NCBI RefSeq assembly: GCF_018531495.1
Contig: NZ_JAHDTI010000007.1
Span: 248,001-312,000, forward strand
Length of the DNA: 64,000 nucleotides
Source: Nonomuraea sediminis
GTDB lineage: Bacteria; Actinomycetota; Actinomycetes; Streptosporangiales; Streptosporangiaceae
Direction: 5' to 3'
The number at the start of each line of letters is the position of its first letter. Position 1 is the stretch's first letter. Below the pieces are notes generated by a model. That model ran no database searches and was not told where the DNA came from. It was given only the letters and a program-made list of their open reading frames with translations. Positions 43,609 to 51,895 of this stretch are shown here, in pieces. A program made the position numbers and the translations under genes.

Positions 43609-44499
43609 GTGTCCACCACTGTGGCGGTGATCGCGCACCGCAAGAAGACGCTAGGGGCCGGGCTGGACCGGCTGCGGATGCTCATCAGCGAGCAGGACGT
43701 CGGCGACCTGGTCTGGTACGAGGTGCCCAAGAGCAGGAAGGCGCCCAAGAGGGTGCGCAAGGCGCTGGAACGGGGCGCCGAGCTGGTGTTCGTCTGGGGT
43801 GGCGACGGCATGGTGCAGCGCTGCGCCGACGCGCTGGCCGGCTCGGGCGTGCCGATGGCGGTGCTGCCCGCCGGGACCGCCAACCTGTTCGCCACCAACC
43901 TGGGCATCCCGATCGACCTGGAGGAGTCGGTACGGCTCGGCTTCCACGGCCGCCGTGCCGTACTGGATCTGGGCCGCGTGAACGGCGAGCACTTCGCGGT
44001 CATGGCGGGGGCGGGGTTCGAGGCCGAGATGGTCGCGGACGTGGACGGCGGCACCAAGGGACGCCTGGGCAAGCTGGGTTACGTGGCGGCGGCGGTGCGG
44101 CACGTCGGCGGCGCGCCCGTCCCGATGGAGGTCACGATCGACGGGACGCCCTGGTTCGACGGGCACGCCAGCTGCCTGCTGCTGGGCAACGTCGGCACGA
44201 TCGCCGGCGGGGTGGAGGCCTTCGACGACGCGCGGCCCGACGACGGGTGGCTGGAGGTGGGCGTCTCCACCGCCTCCGGGCCGATCGAGTGGGCCAGGGT
44301 GCTCGGGCGGATGGCCACCGGCCGGTCCGAGGACTCGCCGCTGGTGCGCATCACGCGGGCCAGGCGAGTGTCGGCCAGGTTCGGCGCGCCGCTCACCTAC
44401 GAGCTCGACGGCGGCGACCGCGGCACCACCGGCCGGATCAAGGCGCGGATCGTGCCGGGCGCGCTGACGGTTTGTGTTCCCGAGGCCTCCAGACGGTGA
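43609..44499 (+). CDS. Diacylglycerol kinase-family lipid kinase
   Basis: A 296-residue soluble kinase of the DAGK catalytic family with the signature GGDGMVQRCADAL (about 65-77), AVLPAGTANLFATNL (near 86-100) and a C-terminal DGWLEVG. It probably phosphorylates diacylglycerol or a related lipid with ATP. Its divergent placement to the PAP2 genes, and the nearby PLD, suggest a lipid turnover cluster. GTG start, weak ribosome site. It abuts the convergent WYL regulator gene. Confidence 0.88.
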   Translation: MSTTVAVIAHRKKTLGAGLDRLRMLISEQDVGDLVWYEVPKSRKAPKRVRKALERGAELVFVWGGDGMVQRCADALAGSGVPMAVLPAGTANLFATNLGIPIDLEESVRLGFHGRRAVLDLGRVNGEHFAVMAGAGFEAEMVADVDGGTKGRLGKLGYVAAAVRHVGGAPVPMEVTIDGTPWFDGHASCLLLGNVGTIAGGVEAFDDARPDDGWLEVGVSTASGPIEWARVLGRMATGRSEDSPLVRITRARRVSARFGAPLTYELDGGDRGTTGRIKARIVPGALTVCVPEASRR

Positions 44500-45483
44500 T
44501 CACCCTCGGGTTTGGCGGGCGTAGGACGTGAGGCGGTCGGCGAGCGCGATGACGAGGTCGCGTAGTTCGTCGGGGCGCTCGATGACGAATGGCCGGTCGA
44601 GTGAGGCAAGTACGGCAGGCAACCAGTCGAGCCGTTCGGCCCGGATTTCGACGTGGTGCCAACGCTCGGTCGCTGGATCCTCCCCTGACTCCTCCACGCT
44701 CGCGATACCGGCGGGAAGGCGGGCGCGGATCTGCTCGACCGTCCCGTGGATCCGCAACGTCACCTCGTGCCGGTAGGACGCTGTGGCGAACCCTGACAGG
44801 ACGCGCTCTGCCGGGTCCGGTCCGGCAGGCTTCTCGAAGGAGCCGGGCAGGGCCCTGGCGTCATGGATGCGGTCGAGGCGGAAGGTCCGGTTCTCGCCGA
44901 CCCCGGGGTCCGCGCCGGTGATGTACCAGCGGTCCGAATGGCTGACGATCCCGTAGGGGTGCAGGGTGCGGTCGCTGCGCCGGCCGTCGCGATCGGTATA
45001 CCTGATCGAGACGGGGCGGCGGTGGCGCACCGCGTCGGCGATGGTGAGCAAGGTCCCGGTGTCCGGGGTGATGGACTCGCCGGACGGCCTGGTGAAGGCG
45101 AGGGATTGCAGGACCGCGTCGAGCCTGCGGGCGAGACGTTCGGGCAGCACCCGCCGGATCTTGGCCGCTGCCGTCTCGCTCGCGGTGTCCGTCGCCAGCC
45201 CCGTGCGCCGTCCGGCGATCAGGCCGAGCAGTACGGCGAGCGCCTCGTCGTCGTTGAGCATGAGCGGCGGCAGCCGGTAGCCCCGGGCGAGGCGGTACCC
45301 GCCGTAGCGGCCGCGCACCGTCTCAACGGGCACGTCGAGATCGATCAGCTGGTCGACATACCGCCGCACGGTGCGGCCGTCGACGCCGATCCGGTCGGCG
45401 AGTTCGGCGATCGTCCGGGTGCCTCCTGACTGCAGCAGTTCCAGGAGCGTGAGCACGCGGCCGGTGGGGCGGGACACATTCAC
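44500..45483 (-). CDS. WYL-domain transcriptional regulator (YafY type)
   Basis: A 327-residue regulator: an HTH_11 domain (about 1-60, RVLTLLELLQSGGTRTIAELADRIGVDGRTVRRYVDQL), a WYL domain (about 140-215, RRPVSIRYTDRDGRRSDRTLHPYGIVSHSDRWYITG) and a WCX-like C-terminal domain. WYL proteins sense nucleic-acid or small-molecule ligands. The start is GTG 45483 (45486 also possible); an inverted repeat begins just upstream, so the transcript may be leaderless. Its likely target is the divergent VOC gene. Confidence 0.9.
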   Translation of the reverse strand: MNVSRPTGRVLTLLELLQSGGTRTIAELADRIGVDGRTVRRYVDQLIDLDVPVETVRGRYGGYRLARGYRLPPLMLNDDEALAVLLGLIAGRRTGLATDTASETAAAKIRRVLPERLARRLDAVLQSLAFTRPSGESITPDTGTLLTIADAVRHRRPVSIRYTDRDGRRSDRTLHPYGIVSHSDRWYITGADPGVGENRTFRLDRIHDARALPGSFEKPAGPDPAERVLSGFATASYRHEVTLRIHGTVEQIRARLPAGIASVEESGEDPATERWHHVEIRAERLDWLPAVLASLDRPFVIERPDELRDLVIALADRLTSYARQTRG

Positions 45484-45487
45484 CACA

Positions 45488-45512
45488 ATAGTGGACCGAT
45501 TCTGTCCACTAT
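45488..45512. promoter_or_regulatory. Operator of the WYL regulator
   Basis: ATAGTGGAC (45488-45496) and GTCCACTAT (45504-45512) are perfect 9-bp arms around a 7-base spacer in the divergent promoter between the WYL gene and the VOC gene. An autoregulatory operator controlling both genes is likely. Confidence 0.75.
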
Positions 45513-45555
45513 CAGGTCTAACGTGCGAGGCGCTACCGAACCTAGGAGGAATGCC

Positions 45556-45954
45556 ATGGACTTCATTTCGATCCGCATCATCACCGATGACGTCGCACGC
45601 CTGGTCGAGTTCTACGAGAGGGTCACCGGGGTGCGGGCGACCTGGTCCACCGAAGACTTCGCCGAGCTCAAGACCCCCAGCGCCACTCTGGCGATCGCCA
45701 GCACCCGAACTGTCCCGCTGTTCGCTCCGGGGTCGTCCCGCCCGGCCGACAACCACAGCGTGATCACCGAGTTCCTGGTCGACGACGTGGACCGCGTGTA
45801 CCGGAACCTGACCGGCTTCATCACCGGCTTCGTCAACGAGCCCACCACGATGCCGTGGGGCAACCGGTCGTTGCTGTTCCGCGACCCCGACGGCAACCTC
45901 GTCAACTTCTTCACCCCGGTCACCCCGGCAGCCGTCGCCAAGTTCTCCCGATGA
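45556..45954 (+). CDS. VOC-family (glyoxalase-like) protein
   Basis: A 132-residue protein with the paired beta-alpha-beta-beta-beta modules of the vicinal-oxygen-chelate fold (SIRIITDDVARLVEFYERVTGV and NRSLLFRDPDGNLVNFF). It may be a dioxygenase, glyoxalase or antibiotic-binding protein. AGGAGGA (45544-45550) precedes the ATG. It is divergent from the WYL regulator, with an operator between them. Confidence 0.88.
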   Translation: MDFISIRIITDDVARLVEFYERVTGVRATWSTEDFAELKTPSATLAIASTRTVPLFAPGSSRPADNHSVITEFLVDDVDRVYRNLTGFITGFVNEPTTMPWGNRSLLFRDPDGNLVNFFTPVTPAAVAKFSR

Positions 45955-46028
45955 CGGCAGGCGTAGGCGATCGGCGTGGCCTGGTCAACGAGTGCCGCCG
46001 AGCCGAGTGTGAACTTCAAGACCTGTGT

Positions 46029-47636
46029 TCACCAGCCGAGCTGGTCGCCGAGCCGCAACCGCAGCCACAGCACCAGCCGTTCGTCCGGGTTCGCGAGATC
46101 GAACCCGAAGATCTCCTCGGCGCGGGAAAGCCGGTACCGGATCGTGTTCGGGTGCACGGTCAGCTGGTGGGAGGCGGCCGCGATATCCCTGTTGGCGTTC
46201 AGGTAGGCGAGGATGGTGGAGGCGTAGGTGGTGCCGTGCTCGAGATCGTGGGCGCGCACCGCCGGCCCGAGCCTGCGGGGCAGCGCCTCGTGCGCGGCCA
46301 GTATCTGGGCCAGCGCGGACAGGGTCGCGCTGGCCCACACCTCGTCGATCGTGGCCACCTGGCACGGTTCCGGGTCACCCGGCCGGTCGGTGAGTGCGCG
46401 CAGGACGAGATCCGCGTCGGCGCGTGAGCTCGCGATCGAGCGCAGCCCCTGGACCGTCGAGCCGAGTCCGGCCTGGACGGGCACCCGCAGCGCGCCATGG
46501 GCTCGCCGGGCGATGTCGGCGACGAGTTCGCGGTGCGCGTTCGGCGAGGGCCCGCTCGGCAGCAGTGCGTAGACCGTGCCGTCGATCAGCGCGCAGCCGT
46601 GCCTGCCGTAGTGGGCCTCGCAATGCAGGCTCACCAAGTCGGCGAGCCGGGTGGCCGCGTGTGCCGCCAGAACATCGTCGGCACTGGTCGAGGCGACGGC
46701 GAACGCGGCCACCGCGACGGGCAGGTTCGGGTCCAGGCCGAGTTGCGGGGCCACCGCGGTGACACTGCTCGGGTCGGCGAGCAGCCGCCGCAACAGGTCG
46801 GCGCGCCTGCGCCGGACGGCGTCGTCCGCGGTACGGGCCGCCAGCAGGTGCAGCGAGACGATGTCCGCCACGTCGGAAAGGGCCTGTTCGGCAGCGAAGT
46901 CCAGGCCGTCCTCGGCATCGACGACCCAGATGGAACCCAGTTCCTCGCTTCCCGCGCGGACCGCGACACCGAGACGGGGAAGACCGCCGAGAACGGCCGG
47001 GAACCGGCAGGTGCGCCCCATTTGGACGAGCGCGCGGTACTGCTCGTCATAGTCCGGGCCGTCCGGCACCTGGAGGCCGAGGATGCCCTGGCGGCGGCCC
47101 TCATCGATGGCCTGGCCGGGCAAGGTCGAGTACGCGAGGATCCGCCGGTGCGGATCCTCGATCACCGTGGCGCCTCCTACCATCCCCGCGATCGCGTTGG
47201 CCAAGGCGAAAAGATCGCCGACGGCCGGGGCGCCCGCGGCCTGCGCGAAACGCACCGCGGAGGCGAGGGCGGAGGAGATCATGGCGTCCAGGTGGTGCCA
47301 GGCCACGGCCTCGTCGGCGGCGAGCACCACGATTCCGGACCGCTGCGCGGCTTCCACCAGCTCGGTGACCGGCTCGCCGAAGCTCTTCACCACCAGGCAG
47401 GCGTACCCGACCTCGGCCGCCGAGGCGAGGAGCTCCTTCGCCTGTGCTTCGGCCGTCCCTACGCCGACGGCGAGCAGGATCGCGTCCCTGACGGGGGGAA
47501 GCGGGGCTCGCCGCTCGAAGATGAGCACGCCTGAGACCGGTACCGGCCTTTCCGGCAGTACGGTCAACGGCCGCAGCAGCGAAGAGCCCAACGCGTCGAG
47601 GACTTGTCCGAGATCGGGCACTCCGGTGTCGAGCAT
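46029..47636 (-). CDS. PucR-family transcriptional regulator
   Basis: A 535-residue regulator with an N-terminal PucR-type sensing domain (about 1-125), a middle GAF/GGDEF-like region (about 150-400) and a C-terminal CdaR-like helix-turn-helix (TILAYLNANRDIAAASHQLTVHPNTIRYRLSRAEEIF, about 480-517). PucR/CdaR proteins activate catabolic genes for purines, sugar acids or amino acids. ATG 47636 has AGAGG five bases upstream; GTG 47642 is the alternative. Its target is unknown; the divergent neighbour is a serine hydrolase. Confidence 0.88.
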   Translation of the reverse strand: MLDTGVPDLGQVLDALGSSLLRPLTVLPERPVPVSGVLIFERRAPLPPVRDAILLAVGVGTAEAQAKELLASAAEVGYACLVVKSFGEPVTELVEAAQRSGIVVLAADEAVAWHHLDAMISSALASAVRFAQAAGAPAVGDLFALANAIAGMVGGATVIEDPHRRILAYSTLPGQAIDEGRRQGILGLQVPDGPDYDEQYRALVQMGRTCRFPAVLGGLPRLGVAVRAGSEELGSIWVVDAEDGLDFAAEQALSDVADIVSLHLLAARTADDAVRRRRADLLRRLLADPSSVTAVAPQLGLDPNLPVAVAAFAVASTSADDVLAAHAATRLADLVSLHCEAHYGRHGCALIDGTVYALLPSGPSPNAHRELVADIARRAHGALRVPVQAGLGSTVQGLRSIASSRADADLVLRALTDRPGDPEPCQVATIDEVWASATLSALAQILAAHEALPRRLGPAVRAHDLEHGTTYASTILAYLNANRDIAAASHQLTVHPNTIRYRLSRAEEIFGFDLANPDERLVLWLRLRLGDQLGW

Positions 47637-47839
47637 CCTCACCTCTTTAGCCAGGCGTACAAGACATTCGCGGATTCTCTGGGACGGGCACCGAATTCAC
47701 CCGGTCAGTACAGACGCGACGCTGTCAGCATGCACGTCCCAGCAAGCGTGCCGCGGGCAGCCCCTGCGACCGTACCGGCCGCGGCCCAGGCGAGCGCAAC
47801 CGAAACGCCCCGTTACGCCGCACGGTGAAAGGAGACATC

Positions 47840-48949
47840 ATGCGAGGTAGGACGAGTGTTGTCGCGGCCTTGGCGGTCGCGGCCTCTCTGGTGGTGACGC
47901 CTGCCGCGTCGGCCGCGACACCACAGTGTGACACCAAGCCCATCGAGACGGCGCTGAAGGCGCTGGCGAGGGTCGGCGCAGGGATTGTCGTGACGGTGAA
48001 GAGTCCGCGCTGCGGCGTCTGGAACGGCGGCGTCGGCCTCGCCGACCGCAGGACGGGCCGTAAGGTCGTCGGCAATGAGCACAGCCGTATCGGCAGCGAT
48101 ACCAAGACCTGGACAGCCACGATCGTGCTGCAGCTCGTCGGCGAAGGCAAGATCAACCTCGATGACACGGTCGATCACTACCTGCCCGGTCTCATCCGCA
48201 CCAAGCACTACGACGGGCGCAAGATCACGATCCGGCAGCTTCTGCAGCACACCAGTGGCCTGCCCGACTACCTGGACGCGCCGTTCTGGGACAACGAGGA
48301 GGCGCACCGCTGGGATCACATCGAGCCCTTGCAGACGGTGGAGCAGGCGCTGACGCTTCCTCCGCCGGACAGGGCTCCGTCGGGCTTCGCCTACGCCAAC
48401 ACCAACTACAACCTGGCCGGACTGATCATCACGAAGGTCACAGGTCGCAGCATCAGCACCGAGATCGACCAGCGGATCATCAAGCCCCTCGGACTGCGTG
48501 AGACCTCCTGGCCCGGCGACCGGACCACGATCCCCAAGCCGGACCTGCGGGGCTACGTGAAGCAGGGCGGGACACTGGTGGACAAGACGGAATGGAACAC
48601 CTCCGAGGCCGACGCGTCGGGTGAGCTGATCTCCACCGGTGCCGACGCGACCGCCTTCTGGACCGCGCTGTTGTCCGGGAAGCTGCTGGCCCCAGCCCAG
48701 CTCGCCGACATGAAACAGACCATTGTGGACGACCTTGGCGAGGACTACGGCCTGGGAGTCGAGGGCTATCGGTTCGCCCCAGGTCTCGTCGCCTGGGGAC
48801 ACAGCGGCAGCATGGCAAGCGGCCACAAGTTCAGGAACGCCGTCACCGACGACGGCCAGCGGGCCGTGACCCTGCTGATCGGGACGGAGACGTTCGACTC
48901 GGACAAGGTCAATTCCATCATCGGCGATCTCATCCGCGACCTCCGCTGA
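47840..48949 (+). CDS. Secreted serine hydrolase (penicillin-binding/beta-lactamase class C type)
   Basis: A 369-residue exported protein: Sec signal peptide (about 1-26, SAAT cleavage), SxxK motif S86-D-T-K89, YxN motif Y185-A-N187 and HSG (H321-S-G323) in place of KTG. This fits the D-alanyl-D-alanine carboxypeptidase/esterase EstB-like beta-lactamase family (R61-like), which cleaves peptidoglycan stems or esters. AAAGGAGA (47828-47835) precedes the ATG. It is convergent with the DinB gene, 18 bp apart. Confidence 0.92.
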   Translation: MRGRTSVVAALAVAASLVVTPAASAATPQCDTKPIETALKALARVGAGIVVTVKSPRCGVWNGGVGLADRRTGRKVVGNEHSRIGSDTKTWTATIVLQLVGEGKINLDDTVDHYLPGLIRTKHYDGRKITIRQLLQHTSGLPDYLDAPFWDNEEAHRWDHIEPLQTVEQALTLPPPDRAPSGFAYANTNYNLAGLIITKVTGRSISTEIDQRIIKPLGLRETSWPGDRTTIPKPDLRGYVKQGGTLVDKTEWNTSEADASGELISTGADATAFWTALLSGKLLAPAQLADMKQTIVDDLGEDYGLGVEGYRFAPGLVAWGHSGSMASGHKFRNAVTDDGQRAVTLLIGTETFDSDKVNSIIGDLIRDLR

Positions 48950-48967
48950 CTGGAAGGTGATCGTGGG

Positions 48968-49459
48968 TCAGCGCCCGGTCGCGCCGTCGATCAGTTCGCG
49001 GAGGATGTCCGCGTGGCCGGCGTGGCGGCCGGTCTCCTCGATCATGTGGGTGAGCGCCCAGCGGATGCTGGGAGCGGGGCGGTCCAGCCGCGGCCGGGGG
49101 ACCGGTGCGCCGAGGTCGGCGCACCCGTCGAGCACGTCGTTCGCGCGCTCGACCGCCTCGCGGTAGCGGGCGACGACGTCGGCCACGCTGTCCTCCGGTG
49201 CGGCCTGGAACGTCGCCGGCCAGTCGGTGACCTTGTCGCCGAGGAACGTCGAGCGTTCGACGAAGGTCAGGTGGTTGAGCAGGCCGAGCAGGTTCGTGCC
49301 CGACGGCACCGCGGCTGTGCGGACCTGCGGTTCGGGGGCACCGTCGACCTTCGCGGCGATCGAGGTCCGTAGGTAGTCGAGGAACCCGCGCAGGATCGCG
49401 ATCTCGCTGCTTCCGGTCCGGGGCGGCGGGGTGTCGCCGTGGCGGGAGGCGGTGGGCAT
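48968..49459 (-). CDS. DinB/DUF664-family protein
   Basis: A 163-residue four-helix-bundle protein. Metal-ligand histidines lie in LLNHLTFVERSTF and HMIEETGRHAGHADILRELIDG, the pattern of DUF664 mycothiol-dependent S-transferases of actinobacteria. It may conjugate mycothiol to electrophiles. AAGGAG lies before the ATG. It is 25 bp from the methyltransferase gene on the same strand, so they probably form one unit. Confidence 0.88.
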   Translation of the reverse strand: MPTASRHGDTPPPRTGSSEIAILRGFLDYLRTSIAAKVDGAPEPQVRTAAVPSGTNLLGLLNHLTFVERSTFLGDKVTDWPATFQAAPEDSVADVVARYREAVERANDVLDGCADLGAPVPRPRLDRPAPSIRWALTHMIEETGRHAGHADILRELIDGATGR

Positions 49460-49484
49460 GGTGGTCTCCTTCGTGGGGAGCGGG

Positions 49485-50111
49485 TCAGGCGGTGCGGCGG
49501 ATGAGCAGCACGTGGTCGGTGACCTCGGCGGTGCGCCCGCCCGGTCCGGTCGCGATCCTGCGGGGTGCGTCGGCCCGCTCGACCGTCCACGTCGCCGGGT
49601 CCAGATCGATACCCGCGGAGACCTCCCGCGGCGTCGGGTACCGGGCGTCGGGATCCTGGTTCCACGACCACGGCGCGGTCGAGCCGTGGTCGACGACCAG
49701 CAGCCGCCCGCCCGGGCGCAGCGCGTGCGCGGCCGAGCGCAGGACGGCTGCCCTGTCCAGGTCGAAGGGGGTGTGCAGGTAGTGGGCGCAGATCAGGTCG
49801 AACCCGCCCTGCGGGAAGGAGTCGCGCAGGTCATGCCGCTCGGCGATGACCCGGTCGCCCAGGCCGTGTGAGCGGGCAAGGCCGGCGAGCCGCTCGACCG
49901 CCACGGCCGAGATGTCGACGGCGGTGACGTGCCACCCCTGGCGGGCGAGCCACAGCGCGTCGCCGCCGTCGCCGCATCCGAGGTCCAGCGCGTCGCCGGG
50001 CGGCAGGCCCGTGACCGTCTCGGTAAGCCGGTCGTTCGGCGGAGGGGCGGTGGCCGCTGGTCGGGCGGCGTAGACGCCGTCCCAGAACGTGGTCGTATCG
50101 GCGGTGCTCAT
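49485..50111 (-). CDS. Class I SAM-dependent methyltransferase
   Basis: A 208-residue methyltransferase with motif I ALDLGCGDGGDALWLA (about 41-56), motif II-like VTAVDIS and the post-motif DLICAHYLHTPF. The size and TPP-like opening (FWDGVYAARP) resemble small tellurite/thiol methyltransferase-like or UbiE-like proteins. It is first in a two-gene unit with the DinB gene and divergent from the XRE-cupin regulator. Start ATG 50111; longer frames are rejected. Confidence 0.88.
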   Translation of the reverse strand: MSTADTTTFWDGVYAARPAATAPPPNDRLTETVTGLPPGDALDLGCGDGGDALWLARQGWHVTAVDISAVAVERLAGLARSHGLGDRVIAERHDLRDSFPQGGFDLICAHYLHTPFDLDRAAVLRSAAHALRPGGRLLVVDHGSTAPWSWNQDPDARYPTPREVSAGIDLDPATWTVERADAPRRIATGPGGRTAEVTDHVLLIRRTA

Positions 50112-50120
50112 GCGCTCAGT

Positions 50121-50169
50121 CTTGCCACGAGCGGCCCGGTCTGGCACGGATTCTTGCGGTTCTGGCAAG
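50121..50169. promoter_or_regulatory. Repeat elements between methyltransferase and XRE-cupin genes
   Basis: CTTGCCA (50121-50127) mirrors TGGCAAG (50163-50169). TCTGGCA occurs at 50140-50146 and again at 50161-50167, a 21-bp spacing equal to two helical turns. This suits cooperative binding by the adjacent XRE-cupin regulator in the 66-bp divergent spacer. Confidence 0.5.
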
Positions 50170-50177
50170 CTGGGCTC

Positions 50178-50756
50178 GTGGACGGTGAAACGGAAGACGT
50201 GCTCGACGCGGTGGGGCCGCGGCTGCGTGCGCTGCGCCGCGAACGGGGGATCACCCTCGCCGACCTTGCGGCGACCATCGGGGTGTCGGAGAGCACGCTG
50301 TCCCGGCTGGAGAGCGGGCAGCGCCGGGCGACCCTGGAGTTGCTGCTGCCGCTGGCCCGTACCTACGACGTCCCGTTGGACGACCTCGTCGGTGCCCCGC
50401 GCATGGGCGACCCCCGGATCCACCTGAAGCCGATCCGGCGGTTCGGGATGGTCTTCGTTCCGCTGTCCCGGCGGCCGGGCGGTACGCACGCGTTCAAGAT
50501 GATCATCCCCGCTCAGCCGAAACCGCTCGAACCGACCCTGCAGACTCACGAGGGCTTCGAGTGGCTGTACGTGCTCAGCGGACGCCTGCGGCTCATCCTC
50601 GGCGAGCGCGACCTGACGCTGCCGCCCGGCGAGGCAGCCGAGTTCGACACGTCCCTGCCGCACTGGCTGGGCAGCGCCGACGGCGGCGTGGTCGAACTTC
50701 TCATCCTGTTCGGTCTGCAAGGGATGCGCGCGCACGTACGCGCCGAACGCCCGTGA
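50178..50756 (+). CDS. XRE-family regulator with cupin domain
   Basis: A 192-residue protein: a helix-turn-helix (about 14-70, LRALRRERGITLADLAATIGVSESTLSRLESGQRRATLELLLPLARTY) joined to a cupin barrel (about 115-190, THEGFEWLYVLSGRLRLILGERDLTLPPGEAAEFDTSLPHWLG). This PuuR-like layout binds a small ligand, possibly a metal, in the cupin. GTG 50178; the gene may be leaderless. It probably regulates the divergent methyltransferase/DinB pair. Confidence 0.92.
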   Translation: MDGETEDVLDAVGPRLRALRRERGITLADLAATIGVSESTLSRLESGQRRATLELLLPLARTYDVPLDDLVGAPRMGDPRIHLKPIRRFGMVFVPLSRRPGGTHAFKMIIPAQPKPLEPTLQTHEGFEWLYVLSGRLRLILGERDLTLPPGEAAEFDTSLPHWLGSADGGVVELLILFGLQGMRAHVRAERP

Positions 50757-50764
50757 CGCTGCCA

Positions 50765-50793
50765 GCCGTACTGCTTCATTGATCCAGTACGGC
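50765..50793. terminator. Conserved hairpin, terminator-like (copy 2)
   Basis: Perfect 9-bp arms GCCGTACTG (50765-50773) and CAGTACGGC (50785-50793) with an 11-base loop follow the XRE-cupin stop by 8 bp. The core closely resembles the hairpin at 35603-35649. Confidence 0.75.
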
Positions 50794-50819
50794 GAGAAAC
50801 CCTGCCGCGCCGGCTCAAC

Positions 50820-51116
50820 ATGAAGGTCGCCGGATATGGTCTTGGGCTGCTGTCCGATCCCGGCAGGTTGCGGCTGTTGCTGGCCCTGCTCGAAGGGGAG
50901 CTCTGCGTCTGCGATCTCGCCGTGGTCAGCGGGTTGAGCGAGTCCGCGACCTCGCACGCGCTCCGGCTGCTGCGCGCTCACCGCGTCGTGTCCGTACGGC
51001 GGGCGGGCCGCATGGCGTACTACCGGCTCGACGACGCCCACGTCCGGATGCTGCTCGACCTGGCCGTGGCGCACACCGAGCACACGGAGGCCATCCACCC
51101 CGAGCGGGAGGCGTAG
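50820..51116 (+). CDS. ArsR/SmtB-family metal sensor (SmtB/CzrA type)
   Basis: A 98-residue winged-helix repressor. The alpha-5 site fits DxHx10HxxH exactly: D72-A-H74, H85 and H88 in DDAHVRMLLDLAVAHTEH, which is the zinc/cobalt-sensing site of SmtB, CzrA and NmtR. It also has the alpha-3 ELCVCDL box (cysteines near 29 and 31). The dimer would release DNA on binding zinc or a related metal. A matching SmtB-type operator stands 6 kb away before the CDF exporter gene. ATG start. Confidence 0.92.
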   Translation: MKVAGYGLGLLSDPGRLRLLLALLEGELCVCDLAVVSGLSESATSHALRLLRAHRVVSVRRAGRMAYYRLDDAHVRMLLDLAVAHTEHTEAIHPEREA

Positions 51117-51144
51117 CCGCCTTATCCCCACGGTATGCCCCATC

Positions 51145-51161
51145 TTCTACGCTGCGTAGAA
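51145..51161. promoter_or_regulatory. BlaI-type palindrome before the DsbA/VKOR operon
   Basis: TTCTACGC and GCGTAGAA flank a single T, giving a perfect 17-bp palindrome 23 bases before the DsbA-like start. It shares the TTCTACGY-N-RCGTAGAA core with the box at 57980-58000 upstream of the BlaI-like gene. A shared repressor is the simple reading. Confidence 0.65.
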
Positions 51162-51184
51162 ATTCGACGCGGTGAGGAGTTGCG

Positions 51185-51895
51185 GTGTCCCGAGAAGAAC
51201 GTCGCGCCAAGATCGAGGCGGTCCGGGAGGAGGGCAGGCGGCAGGACACGCGGCGCAGGAACCTCCAGGTGTCGCTCGTGGTGGTCGGCGTGTTCGCGCT
51301 CGCGGCCGCGGCGTTCCTGGTGATCAGCCGGCCCGGGGACGCGAAGCGGCTCGCGGCGGGGGAGTCCCTGTTCGTCCGCAAGGACAGCCACAAGCTGCAG
51401 ACCGCCGCTGACGGCAAGGTCACGCTGGTGGAGTTCCTGGACTTCGAGTGCGAAGCGTGCAAGGCCTACTTCCCGACGGTGGAGCAACTGCGGAAGCAGT
51501 ACGCAGGCAAGGTCACCTTCGTGGCCCGCTACTTCCCGATCGCCGGCCACTTCAACGCCGAGCGGGCCGCCCGGGCGGTCGAGGCCGCGGCGCGGCAGGG
51601 CAAGTTCGAGCCGATGTACCAGCAGATGTACCAGACGCAGGGCCAGTGGGCCGAGAAGCGGGTGCCCGCCGATGCCTTCTTCCGCCAACTCGCCCAACGC
51701 CTGCGGCTGGACATGGCGGCCTGGGACAAGGCGTACGACGACCCCGCCACGCTGGCCCGGGTGAAGAAGGACGCGGCGGACGGCCAGGCACTGGGAGTGC
51801 AGGGCACGCCCACGTTCTTCCTCAACGGGAAGAAGCTCGAACCGCGTTCCTCCGACGAGTTCAAGGCGGCCATCGATGCGGCACTCGCCAAGTAG
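51185..51895 (+). CDS. Membrane-anchored DsbA-like thioredoxin-fold protein
   Basis: A 236-residue protein with a short cytoplasmic N-terminus, one membrane anchor (about 27-48), and an extracytoplasmic DsbA-type fold with redox CEAC (C89, C92) and cis-Pro GTPTFF (near 208). It catalyses or accepts disulfide formation in secreted proteins. GTG start with GAGGAG upstream. It overlaps the VKOR gene by 20 bp; VKOR should reoxidise it. Confidence 0.92.
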   Translation: MSREERRAKIEAVREEGRRQDTRRRNLQVSLVVVGVFALAAAAFLVISRPGDAKRLAAGESLFVRKDSHKLQTAADGKVTLVEFLDFECEACKAYFPTVEQLRKQYAGKVTFVARYFPIAGHFNAERAARAVEAAARQGKFEPMYQQMYQTQGQWAEKRVPADAFFRQLAQRLRLDMAAWDKAYDDPATLARVKKDAADGQALGVQGTPTFFLNGKKLEPRSSDEFKAAIDAALAK

